Assembly: GCA_024138015.1 (NCBI GenBank) | Contig: JAMXBB010000006.1 | Coordinates: 72,637,555-72,701,554, forward strand | Direction: 5' to 3' | DNA from: Lumnitzera littorea | Taxonomy: Eukaryota; Streptophyta; Magnoliopsida; Myrtales; Combretaceae | Length of the DNA: 64,000 nucleotides | Shown: one piece after another, positions 1-10,389 of the stretch | Numbering within the stretch: position 1 is the stretch's first letter | Layout: each line of letters opens with the position of its first letter | Notes under the pieces: model-generated | What the model saw: only the letters and a program-made list of their open reading frames with translations | Database searches by the model: none | What the model was told of the DNA's origin: nothing | Made by a program: the position numbers and the translations under genes

Positions 1-450
1 TAATTACGCGTATTTTTATCTACACGTAAATACATGTAGGGTATACGTGAACATTCCTAAATATTATTTTGGTCATTCTAAAATTTTTAGTATACATATA
101 ATCTATCTCTACTAATTTATTAGTTATTATATTACATTTTTTGCCTTTTCGGTAATTAGCAATTATTATGCTTAAAATTTGAAAATTTTATAGTCTTTTA
201 TTTTATTACTTATTTTCTTGAATTCACGTTTACGGGGTCATTTTTACTAATATTCTTCTCAATAATTTATAATTTGGGTTTGATCGGATTTTTTTAACCG
301 ATCGCCCTAAACTTTGGGTTCTAAGCTCAATCCTACGGTTACTTGGCTTAACTTTGGGGCTTATAAATAACTTCTTGGAAAACCTTACGATTGTTTAAAG
401 GATCACCTTATTATATTTCCATTATATCCTCATCATCTACTTCCTTCGGT
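1..450 (-). repeat. possible fragment of the long AT-rich element family seen at 21.9 and 29.1 kb
   Basis: No coding potential. Several short blocks, such as the 'ggtcatttttactaatattc' stretch near 236 and the 'ccctaaactttgggttc' stretch near 304, resemble the reverse complement of the first few hundred bases of the element at 21,949. If real, this is the end of a third copy in opposite orientation that runs off the window. The match is interrupted and was judged only by eye. Confidence 0.3.
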
Positions 451-1944
451 TCTAAGTAACGAACTCTACTATCTCCTATATTTGATAATACCGGGTCTTT
501 TATGAGCTTCTTCCCTTACTCATAGTAGGATTATCAAACTTCAAATGTGTCATATCTGATTCTGACGATTGATCATCAAGAAATGTTGCTCTCTTTTTTT
601 TATTTCTTTGGTGAAAATTATTTTCCTAGTCATGTGTTGAGAGGTTGATGCTAGAATTCCCATTGACGACCATCTCTCATGTGAACCTTTTTTTTTTAAC
701 ATATAATATACATTAAAAATAGAAATTACTTAAGAATTAAACATGTCTCCTTTTTCATACTCTTATTAGTTAGTCTCATTACCTAAATTAAATAATGTGA
801 TGATTAAAAAATAGCTAAAAAATTTTAATTTACTAATATTAACCATAATTATGTACATAACAATACCTTAATTTTTAGTTTCAAGAAGATTAAAAGAATT
901 TTTCATGGATAGATGATTTTCGGGTAAAGTATAAATTTAGTCTTTAATGTTTGCCACATTTTCTAATTTAAGTTCTTTACCTTTTGTTCTTGTGTTCAAA
1001 CCCTCGACATAGATAAAAGTCTACAAATGAAGACTTTTATTGACGGTGTTAATTTTTCCTTATACAATGGAATGTGATGTAATTTTATTAGTTCACATAA
1101 TTATATAAAATGAATAATATAATACAATTACAAAAATAAAATAAAATAATAATAATTTGAAAAAAGTAAAAGGAAGATAACATTGTGAAGAATTTAAAAA
1201 TAATGTATATATATATATATATTAGATATGGATGTATATACATATATATTAGTTTTTTGAGTAAATTAATAAAGGATAAAAAATTAAAAAATATGAAAAA
1301 GCAAATATATATATATATATATATATATAGTTCCAACCACCCTTAATATCAAGGGATGGCAAATGACTAAAACTACTTAGTAGGTTATGGCTTATAAAAG
1401 AGGTTAATTCCACCTATTAAATATTGTAGGTGGTTACTTACTCTTTGTGCTGATCTGAACAATTCACTTTTTATCGTAGGTTACAGCTTACCTAAAGTAA
1501 TTGTTATTGATTCGACCAATGCATGGGGTATCAAATTTCCTTTTTTATTCTAGGTCTCATTTTATTGAACTTTTGTGAATTTTTTTAATTATACACTTAT
1601 AATATATAATACATTATTATGTTACTTTTTATTTAACTTTTAGATTTTTAAAATTTTTAATTCATTTTCACAATTTTTCTATTTTTTGGATTTTCTTATA
1701 TATTTTTAATAATTTACTTAATTAATATAAATTATTATTCTTTTAAAATTAAATTAATTATATTAACCAATCAGATTGTGACACATGTCAATCTCCAATG
1801 GAAAATTTAATGATATCCTTAAAAGGATTGGTTTTCAATTTTTTACGAACCTTGAGAACTCTAATACAAAAAATCAAAAGGCTAAGATTTTAAATAAAAA
1901 AAAGATGGTAAACATCTAAAACTAAAATGACATCAAGTGGAAGC
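451..1944. other. AT-rich intergenic DNA, no gene seen
   Basis: Nothing protein-like was recognised on either strand. It contains short (TA)n microsatellites near 1,205-1,222 and 1,305-1,329. The open frame on the minus strand here is an artefact of the TA repeats. Confidence 0.7.
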
Positions 1945-2889
1945 CATTTCATTTTGTCTCAAATTTTAGGAGGGAGTTTACCGCTGCACGTCGCACCGAT
2001 AGGACATTCAAATTGCATTCAATCGTTCTACTAAGTGTTCATTGCCGCTAAAGGAAGATGAAAAGCTTCTACAGAAAATGCCTAATGGCTGACCTAAAAC
2101 CTTCTAAAAGTCAAGTCACCAAGAAAAAGGTCCATCCTTTTCTAAACTATTCCCTTCACGATATTTTTCTCCAACGTTGTTTACTAGTTCAATGCTATTA
2201 GTTGGCTATTGCGTCCCCTAGCCTGCTTTTCAAGTTTTATTTTGAGTTAGATCGCTGTTTCAAAGTTTGTTTTAGCTGTAGATCATAGAAGAAATTCAAT
2301 AAACGTTGGGCATGGCAATATTAAGATTACTTCCGTTACAATTTTTAATTACTTGTAGATCTTAAGAATTTCTGCTTTATCAGGGGGGAAAAAGAGGAGG
2401 TAAGATGGATTACAGTTTGGGTATTGATATATCTTCTGCTTTCTTCTCGTTCTTTTTTCTTTTTTTTTTGGCATGAAGGATAATATAATCCACATGCGGA
2501 TCTGATCGACTCTACCTATCTTCTTCTCCTTCTTCAGTTACCTGATAAAAGGACCCTTGTGATACTCTGGGTCGGGAAAGCGTTGTCTTTGTGAAAAAGA
2601 TTGTTTAAACCAGATTGTGTTTTACTTGGCCTATAGGAATTTTAGGGTCTGTTTCCTATCGGTATCTTTTACCTCGTCTATAGGAATTTTAAGTGTCTGA
2701 TTCCAGTGAATCGAATCTTTTCCATCGATTTTAGTCTTTCACCGTACGATGTGAATACTATTAATATCAGCACAAAGGTAACTAGTTTTGATATGTACTA
2801 TTGGATTACATTTCAAATGTTTTAGTTTATGATTTCGATAATGACTTGAATTTTATGTTTGTAAAGCCTGAAAAATGGAATATGATTGG

Positions 2890-3241
2890 GGTGTAAATAA
2901 ATTGAAGCTCAAACTTAGTCGAAATTGATAAATTTTTTATCTCAAAGCTCAGGTCAAAATGTTACTTAATAGGTTTGACAGCGGCTTCACTAAACCCGTT
3001 TAGTCTCTATTATACAGCAATTTTTATATTCTTTCTAATTGAATTTAAATAAAAGCTAAAACTTGACGTATGCTTAAGCTCAATTAGGTTTGCAAGATGA
3101 TTAAACCAAATAGTTTTAAGCTCAAGTTCAGTTTAATAAGCTACGCAAGATCAAGATTTGTTCGAGCCTAATTGGATTGAGGACGAGCAATTTTGAGTTG
3201 AGCTCAAATAGTTTGTGAGCAAAATTTAGTTCGCTTACACC
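2890..3241. mobile_element. MITE-like element with GGTGTAA termini
   Basis: The left end reads GGTGTAAATAAA and the right end, read in reverse complement, GGTGTAAGCGAAC. The interior is rich in 'aagctcaa' and 'gagctcaa' motifs on both strands, as in the widespread plant MITEs of this type. Related sequence sits at 16,300-16,395 in the second copy of the segmental duplication, so the insertion appears older than the duplication. I see no clear target-site duplication. Similar 'aagctcaag' arms occur near 14,650-14,760 and 15,270-15,380. Confidence 0.45.
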
Positions 3242-3402
3242 ACTGAATATAAATATGCAATTAAAGTGGTTTACCTTGAATTGTTAATGGTTAATCATCA
3301 TGATGCTTGCTCCTTTTCCATTATATTTACTTAATTATCTGTTGTAGCCACATGACTCCTCAAATTAGTGAATTATGAATAAAAGTTACATTATCCTCAC
3401 AG

Positions 3403-5122
3403 CTTAACAAAAACAGAAAGAATCCCGAAAAGATAGGTGATAATGGAAGAAAGAAGAAGAACGCTCTTTCTCAGCCAGTCCATAATGATTCTGGAATCCA
3501 CAAAAGGTAAGATTAATCGCTTAAAAGGATTTTCGTCGCATTCTATCTTCTTATTCAATGTACTTTTCACCAAGTTAGAGCTTTCTTTCTTCAGAAAAAA
3601 GAGACAGTGACGGGTAGATTTCGAAATCTGCAATAATTCCTATGTCTAAAATCGAGCAAAAGAGCTACAATCATCTTTACCGCTGGATTTCCCTAGTGAA
3701 ATCCGAATTATGCTGCCATCTCATGTTAGTGGTGGCTTTTGGCTGGTAAGTTACCATAACTTTTGCTGCAGTAAAGTGTTTTTCATTGTGATTGAGGTCT
3801 CCAAGTGTGTTTAATGAACTATTTACTGACGGTAGCATCTGCCAAAGCAATTCAGTGATGTGCATTTACCAAAGGAAGATGTTATAATGACTTTAGAAGA
3901 TGAAAATGGGAAGAAATATAATGCCAAATATATATGGACAAAGTCTGGCCTAAGTGGTGGATGGCGAGGGTTTTCTATTGCTCACAATTTACTTGTGGGA
4001 GATGCAGTCATTTTCCAATTGGTTAGATGCACAAAGTTCAAGGTAGCAATTAAGTATTTCGATTTAAACTTTCTTGATGATATTTTGTTTCGACCTTTTG
4101 AAAAATGCTTCAAAGATCTGAAGAATGCTTGACACTACGAGGTTGCTGGTTGATTTATTGGATAATCACTAACTCAATGTGCTGAGAAAAGATGAAAGTC
4201 TTCATAAGTTGATTTATTAAAGAACGGCTTTTTAAGAAGCTGCTTGTGAGGATGTTTGATATCAGAAAGTTTCAACTCATTGTATCTATTCAAATCCATG
4301 CGACCTTCTTGGTTGATTTGCCTATGATGTCCCTGTCTTAGGTGTACATTGTGAGGTCAAATGGTTCCGAGGGGTTGCATGGGGTAGCCAATTCAGATAA
4401 ACGCACTCTTGGTAAGAACATTAGAGTTTTCTTCTAGTATAATTCTTGTCACGCCTGCACAATCTCTCAAAGTGTTGTCTTTTCTATCCTAATTATGAGA
4501 CACTGCAGGGAAGGAGACAACGGCCTCCGAAGTGGCAAAGGATGTCCATCACAAATGTGCTGCAGGCAACAACCATGCCATACCTAAGTTGGAGAGCACC
4601 TCGGATGATGTTGTAGCAGAAATATTTGGTCGAACCACAGTTCCAGAATCTGTTATTGCTTTCAAAGAGGTGGGAAGCATTGGAAATTTTGAGATATTCG
4701 TAAATGGATTGGTTGGTGGCTCGGAACTCTCCAAGCTTGTTCGAGCTAAGTATTATGAGCTTTGTTGTAGTCAGCGGTCATTTCTCCATGAATGTCTTCT
4801 TCAGGGTCTCAATCATAAATTGGTTTCTGGAATAATTTGCGAAGTTGTCATTTTAGCGGATGCAATTAAAGCTTGTGAAATTACTACCTCTATAGGAATG
4901 TTTTTTGTTTGGGGCCAAACGTTGAAGGCTTTTGAGGATTTGGGCATGAAAGTAGGCTTCTTATGCGCTCGCCTAGATCAACTTGTGTATCTTGCTATGA
5001 AGTTGAAGATGTGTAGAGAATCTAGGAGCATTGCAGCTCTTGATGTTAAACCTCTAGAAGCCCAAGAGGCTGATAGCAAGCTTGAGTCGGCAATTGAAGA
5101 AGTAAAAAATGCTCCGTGGTAA
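3403..5122 (+). CDS. B3-domain transcription factor, copy 1 (5' exons not identified)
   Basis: A plant B3-domain protein of the Os01g0234100/At5g42700-like group, expected to bind DNA in the nucleus. Exons I can place: 3,403-3,506 (basic linker with KIGDNGRKKKNALSQP), an exon ending 3,745 (SHVSGGFWL, start of the B3 fold), 3,836-4,042 (HLPKQFSDVHLPKED, then LSGGWRGFSIAHNLLVGD), 4,342-4,411 (VYIVRSNGSEGLHG) and 4,509-5,122 (a 203-residue C-terminal region found in this group). GT and AG borders fit. The phases fit from the SHVSGGFWL exon onward, and splicing FK to VYIVR rebuilds the usual B3 end, so the in-frame stop after 4,042 lies in an intron. The start codon and first exons were not found between 2.2 and 3.4 kb. 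The join between the first two placed exons is also unsolved: TAA at 3,647-3,649 lies in the frame that reads into the B3 exon. Coding may therefore be intact or slightly damaged. Confidence 0.78.
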
Positions 5123-5180
5123 CTGACAATATGAGATTATTCAATTCTTTTTTGAGGTTCGAAAGCCCCATTCAGCAAAG

Positions 5181-5264
5181 CTCTTTTTGTAGATTCTCAT
5201 CTCATGTAACTGCAAAAGGATGTGCTCTTTTTGTAAATTCTCATCTCATGACTGCAAAAGGATG
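5181..5264 (+). repeat. two tandem units of about 44 and 40 bp in the B3 3' region
   Basis: The stretch beginning ctctttttgt, then atctcatg and tgcaaaagga, occurs twice in a row just after the stop codon of the B3 gene. The second unit has lost about 4 bases. Copy 2 of the gene, near 27,490-27,530, shows only one unit, so the doubling is specific to copy 1. Confidence 0.7.
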
Positions 5265-5979
5265 CATAGCATACTACTGAAGAAACTATTGGAGCAAGAA
5301 CTTGGAATCCACTGTCATATGTATATTGAAGAAACTATTGATTAGATATGAAATTTAGTAACTTTAAACTTTAGTGAGAAATTGAAGAACACTTAAAAAT
5401 TGATGTAGTAATTTTGATATTGTTTCTTATATTTAACTACAAAAACACATTATATAAAGATTGTTCCTTCATTATATTCACCTTACTTAAATCTTTTGAT
5501 ATTATTCTCATTTTTGCATGTAATGTCATTTCGAAAATTTTTAGATGTGATTCGAGGTTTAACTTTCTAATTTTAAAAGATATCTCTTAGGAAATAAAAT
5601 TATGTTTTAAAATGTAGGGATGATACATGGGTAGTCTATATGCCTTTGTATGCCTAAAGCTCATGTGCTTAGTGTGTTTGTGCTTTTCACGTGCTAGACT
5701 CAGCGTGCTTGCATGCTTGTTCACGTGCTATCTATATGTCTATAAATGGTCTCGGTACTTTTTGGCATATATATAATTATGAGGTGTAGATTTTTTTTTT
5801 TTCCAAATAGTTATATGTATTATACTATTATTACGTATTAATATGTTAATTTAGGAAACTATTATTTTTTTGAAAAATTTAATTAAGAAAGAAAATATTA
5901 TTGCTATTATTACAAATTAACATTAGTATGGTAAATTAAGTTATGTATTTATTCGCGCGTATTAACATTTACGATGTTG

Positions 5980-7110
5980 ATGATAGTGTTGGCAGTAGTT
6001 GTAGCGGTAGTTGGCTAAAGCAACAAAGATGTTTGTGGTGGTGGAGGTCACAATAGTGGTATTGGCATTAATATTAGGGGCGATGCTATAATGTAGGTGA
6101 TCATAGTGGTAGCGGTAGCGATGGCGATGGCGATGGCGATGGCGATAGCGGTGGCGATAGTGGTGGCGATAGCGATGATGGTCAGTAGTGGTGCTGGTAA
6201 GGCAATGGTAGTGATCAGCGCTAGTGGTAGTTGATGGTAGACGTAGTGCTGGTAGTGAAAGTAATTGGTGGTGGGCATAGTGGTTGCTGGTGGCAGTGGT
6301 GATAAGAGCTGGTGAACGGTAGTAGCCGATGCTAGGATAGCATTTTGTGGTGGTCCGTTGTGAGGATGGTGGTTAGTGGTGGCGACGATGTTCATTGTAG
6401 TAATGGTAGTAGTCGGTGATTGTTCATGATGATAGAGGTGGTTGACAGTAGCAAGGGTTGGTAGTTGTGGATGATAGTAGTTAGTAGTAGCAGTAGTAGT
6501 AGTAGTAGGTGATGGTAGTAGTAATAAGTGGTGATAATAGTAGCAGGTGGTAGCAATAGTGACTAATGGTTGTCCATGAGACCATAGCGGTGGTGGTGTT
6601 GTGTATAGTTGTTTGTAGAAGCAACGATGGTTAATAGCGCAGCAGAGGTGGCAGCCAAGCCAATGGTAATGGTTGCAATCAGTAGTCAGTAGTAGTGGTG
6701 GTCAACGGTGGAGATTGTGGTAGTCAGCGACAATATTGGTGTTCCGTGGCCAGTGGTAGTGTTTGTGGTGGTAGTAATAGTTGACTAGTTGTGTACAATG
6801 GCAATGATGGCTGATGGTGGTGTTGGTAGTCAATAGTTGTTCGTAGTAATGGTGATGGTTAGTAGAGAAGGTAGTTCCCAATGGCAGTAATTACGATTAG
6901 TGGTAGTGATGGTGGTCGATAGCAGAGTTGGTGGCAATGGTCTTGGACTCTTAATTGAAGGTAGTGATGGTGGTGGTTTGTAGATGAGGTAGTGGTAAGG
7001 TGGTTAGTAGCGATGTCAATGTTCTACGATAGCAGAGTTGGTGATCAGTGATAGTAGTAGTGGTCCAAGTGATTGTGGTGGGCATTGGCACTTAGCAGCA
7101 ATGGCAATTA
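5980..7110. repeat. G-rich degenerate trinucleotide tract (GTG/GTA/GAT)
   Basis: About 1.1 kb made almost wholly of interwoven GGT, AGT, GAT and GCG triplets, with very few C on the + strand. It includes a short perfect run of the hexamer GATGGC near 6,118-6,143. Some longer units recur, for instance variants of 'gtggtagtgatggtggt'. The open frame on the minus strand (6,048-6,395), reading mostly A, I, T and P, is a by-product of the repeat and not a gene. The whole block lies inside the hAT element. Confidence 0.85.
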
Positions 7111-7651
7111 TCAACTTATCATTAAATTTACATAAGATTATTTTTTAGCAAAACCAAATTAGTTGGTATGAATATAATGATAATGATGTCTTCATTAAGT
7201 AATATAAATCTTATTCATATAATACAATATGTATATAGCATATTTATTCTATGTTTTCCACATGAGAATTGATATTTGATAATGTGATTAATGAAAGGAT
7301 AAAAAAAAAAGGAAAAGAAATGAATATCAAAATTGAATAGGTACGAGAAGAATTAGAACAATGATATTTTATTAGAAATTTGATTTTGTTCATTTACATT
7401 AGTAACTAATAAAACCTAAAAGGAAAAATAAAAACCTTAAATATCTCTAAAATGTATATGTGTAGAAGTTAATGATTGGCCCTATCTTTGTCCTAGGCTG
7501 CCATTAAGGGGAGGTTATTGTTGTGGAGGTAAAAAGACAAAGCCAACTGATTAGTAGTATGCCTACTAGTACTATCACATTTCCTCAATATGTTGGCCTT
7601 GTTGTCGTTGCTCCTCTCTAATCTCCTAGATATCTGTCTTGTACACCTTTA

Positions 7652-8997
7652 TCATGTCATATATCTCCTATTCCCTTGCAGATCTAACAATATCCTTCTC
7701 GTACATTTCATTAATATACTAATACATCTGTTGCATGCTAAAGGGAATATCTGAGTTAGGGACCTCTTGATGATTGTATACTTCTTCATGTCTAAACCCA
7801 ACTTGCTGACCTTGCCAATCAAGGAGTATGTCAAGAGTAAGCTAATCATCTTCCTGTTGTTGATGTTGTGCTTGTACTTGCTGCTGTTGTTGCTGTTGTT
7901 GCCCGACCCTATATTACTTACCTGTCTCTTGATTCCTCTCGATGTCTTTTGATTCAACATATCTAATTTAAATGGCTTCGCTCTATTGTTTGCATAGCCA
8001 TTCAAATCAATTCCTTTGAATGCAAGCATGTGTAAGAGGAAGGGTTTGTATCTTAGTTGACTATCCTTTTGTGCATGTATTCGCATCATGCAACCACAAA
8101 TGATAGTCCCAACATCAACTTGTCTTCTACTGAGGATGTAATCGATAAGCCATAAATCCTCTTCTGAAAAAAATAAAGTGTTGGTGCGTGGAGTGATAGA
8201 GTTGGTAAATCCTCCACTGAGGATGTACTCACATTATATGATGGAGAAGTCGCGTCATGATGGGGAGATCACCAGCTTTGCAGTATTCTCCACTTGACAT
8301 ATAGGTAGCCCATATACTTAAAGAAAAGCTCCCGTAGCATCCCATTTTCTAGGCTTGAAGATTTCATTGCCGGGCGGAAGTTGCATTGATATATTCCAGA
8401 CAAACCGTCAAAATCCAGCCAAACATATAAGTGGAAATATACCTAACGTCGATATCTGTCACATTTTATGGCTCATCGTCATCACCTTCATAAACTAATT
8501 TAGTTGTCGCATTCGAATAGAATATGTAACCAAGTCGGGATATGTATCATTATTTAAGTCTAACAATTGCTGGAGGCCTGTTTATTAAAGTAGCTCTTAA
8601 AAGTTGCTGGCATTAAGTAACTCATCCTAATTGTACGACCGCGTGACCGGAACGTTTTGCTAGCAAAATTTATAGTTGAACTGATCATGCATTTCGATGG
8701 TTACAAGGTGTTCTCCATCAATCGCATAGGCATCAATTGAAGTTGGTAGAGGGGGTATAAGAGAACGGGGTTGGGGATGCTTATTTTTAGACTTACTTTG
8801 TCGCTTATTTTTCTTAGATCATGCATGAGAGGAAGATTCCATAGTAATTTAGTTGGGTATGGGTTTAGTAACTCGGGAAGTAAAATGGAGGATTTTAGAA
8901 CATAGGCACTTTTAGTTTCGGACATGGAAACGTTGTGAGTGAAGATTGGCCTTATATAGACAATCTCGAAGCTACAATGTGGGCGCGTTGTGACCAT
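7652..8997 (-). pseudogene. decayed 'putative plant transposon protein' (Transposase_32-like)
   Basis: Read on the minus strand, broken frames give an N-terminal stretch ending MRLMENTL, then DELLNASNF and LLDLNNDTYPDLV followed by STYMFGWILT, and finally GCMMRIHAQKDSQLRYKPFLLHML. This order resembles the large plant family annotated as putative plant transposon protein, whose N-terminal part usually carries a 'YPDLVREFYAN' type motif. Several frameshifts and stops separate the pieces. A polyglutamine-coding run lies near 7,870-7,900. The family's mechanism is not established. The remnant at 48.2-49.3 kb is a relative. Recognition is from memory of the family pattern only. Confidence 0.45.
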
Positions 8998-9490
8998 AAT
9001 AGTAAAAAAAAAAAAAAGACCATTGTAGCCATAATGTGCCTACATCAACCTCAACGTTGGTACGTTGTGGCTACAATGGTAAAAACATGGCCATTGTAGC
9101 TACAACATGCCTACGTTGGACGCAACGTCGATATGTTGTTGCCACAACATGCCTATGTTTCATGTAACATCGGCACGTTGTGACCAAAACGGTAAAGAAA
9201 AAGACTGTTGTAGCCATAACATGCCGACGTTGGAAGAAACGTGGGTAAGTTACACCAATAATGTGCCAACATTAGCCACAATGTGGGCATGTTAAGGCCT
9301 AATTGGTTAGAAAAAAATTAACTTTGTAGGTTATAACACGCCCACGTTGTTTACAACATGAGCACATTATGGTTCTAATGTTTATAAGACGACCTTTTTT
9401 GCCCTAATGTACTTACGTTGGTGTCAACGTTGGCATGTTATGAGCCTCAACATTTTCACGTTGTGTTCAACGTTGGCACGTTAGGGTATA
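8960..9490. repeat. array of degenerate palindromic ACGTTG/CAACGT repeats
   Basis: Roughly every 30-60 bases the sequence returns to the words 'cgttgtggc', 'acaacatgcc', 'aacgttggcacgtt' and 'cattgtagcc', in both orientations. Each unit is therefore partly self-complementary around an AACGTnGGCACGTT core. At least eight units can be followed, with spacing too irregular for a clean satellite. A smaller island of the same kind ('aacgtaggaacgtt', 'ccaacgtctccatgtt') sits at 10,010-10,075. No coding role is seen. Confidence 0.7.
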
Positions 9491-9600
9491 AGTAATGTAA
9501 AGGCCAAATTGTAGCAACAGTGACATTTGTAACTAGTCCTATAAATATTTGCAACTCGATGTACATTGCCATTAGCTAATTAAATTTTTTACATATTGCC

Positions 9601-9740
9601 ATGTCAGGATATCGCGAGAAAAGCGACATTTGGAATTTTTTCATTGAAATACCAGCAGAAGACGTTACAAAATGTATCATGTATAGCACTCATCTTACTA
9701 ACAAGCGCAGTAAAGGTGTTAGTCATTTTTCATAACCTTT
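9601..9740 (+). pseudogene. truncated BED-type N-terminus of a hAT transposase
   Basis: From the ATG at 9,601 the frame reads MSGYREKSDIWNFFIEIP and continues with AEDVTKCIMYS. This is strikingly like the start of the BED domain of the main transposase remnant at 10,742 (SDIWNYFIAIAGEDAT). The second Cys/His half of the finger is not recognisable, and the frame ends soon after. It could be a tandem duplicate of the first coding part, or an old first exon, of the element's transposase. Confidence 0.55.
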
Positions 9741-10389
9741 GCAGTTACATTGATCAAGAAGAGAAAAATTAGTAATGATGCAGGAACAAAACGCTGTATC
9801 TATCGTAGGATCATTAAATAACGAGGATACAGATAAAAATGAGCTTGAGGTAGAGGTAGTTGAATAAGTAATTTTGATATAAAAATAAAATTCAACAAAT
9901 AGTCAAACTTAGACATAAACAAATGGAGATTTAACTATTGTGCAAGGGCTTAATAGTGGGATGTTAGTTAGACTCCCAGCAAAAAAAAAAAATATATATA
10001 TATATTTAGGAACGTAGGAACGTTATATCCCAACGTCTCCATGTTAATGTCCCTATGTTAACATTCCCATGTTGGTCTCTAGCAGCATACCCTCTCTTCT
10101 TTGGCTTATAAATATAAGTTGCATTATAATGTTAGCTACATTTCTCCTAGCATTCTCTCTATTTTATTTCTCAAGTTTGGTGGAATTTTTAGACCATATT
10201 ATCTTTATATTTTAAACTCCTATCTTTGTCTACATATATATACGTTTAACAATGTAAAGAATAGGAAGTGAAAATCTTGATGCCAACAATTAATGAATAT
10301 AACGATTTATGGATCTTTGGTCATGAGGTTCCCTATTAGAGGTACACAAATTTGTTAAATATCATCAGATAACCAATCCCGAGGTATCT

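Larger units (their letters stand above)
1945..5400 (+). repeat. segmental duplication, copy 1 (carries B3 gene)
   Basis: This block matches, in the same order and orientation, scattered blocks of 15,960-27,560. Examples are the 'cattcaaattgca' region near 2,005 against 16,060, the 'atgatgcttgctc' region near 3,299 against 21,509, the B3 exons against 25.6-27.4 kb, and the 3' tail with its 'tactgaagaaactat' sequence near 5,275 against 27,548. The second copy is spread out by large insertions. The left and right limits are the points where I lose the match, not proven breakpoints. Confidence 0.7.

Noticed and set aside
1088..1336. Open minus-strand frame full of Tyr/Ile
   Set aside because: Produced by TA microsatellites. 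The frames at 46,641-46,943 and 47,456-47,725 are of the same kind.
3397..3633. Open minus-strand frame over the first B3 exons
   Set aside because: Antisense to exon sequence that matches the B3 protein family on the + strand; no family match of its own.
4043..4132. Stop-terminated extension of the B3 exon (KVAIKYFDLNFLDD...)
   Set aside because: The exon has a GT donor at 4,043, and an AG at 4,340-4,341 restores the conserved FKVYIVR, so this stretch is an intron read through.
6048..6395. Open minus-strand frame rich in Ala/Ile/Thr/Pro
   Set aside because: It is the translation of the GGT/GAT simple-sequence tract, with no family resemblance and no start context.
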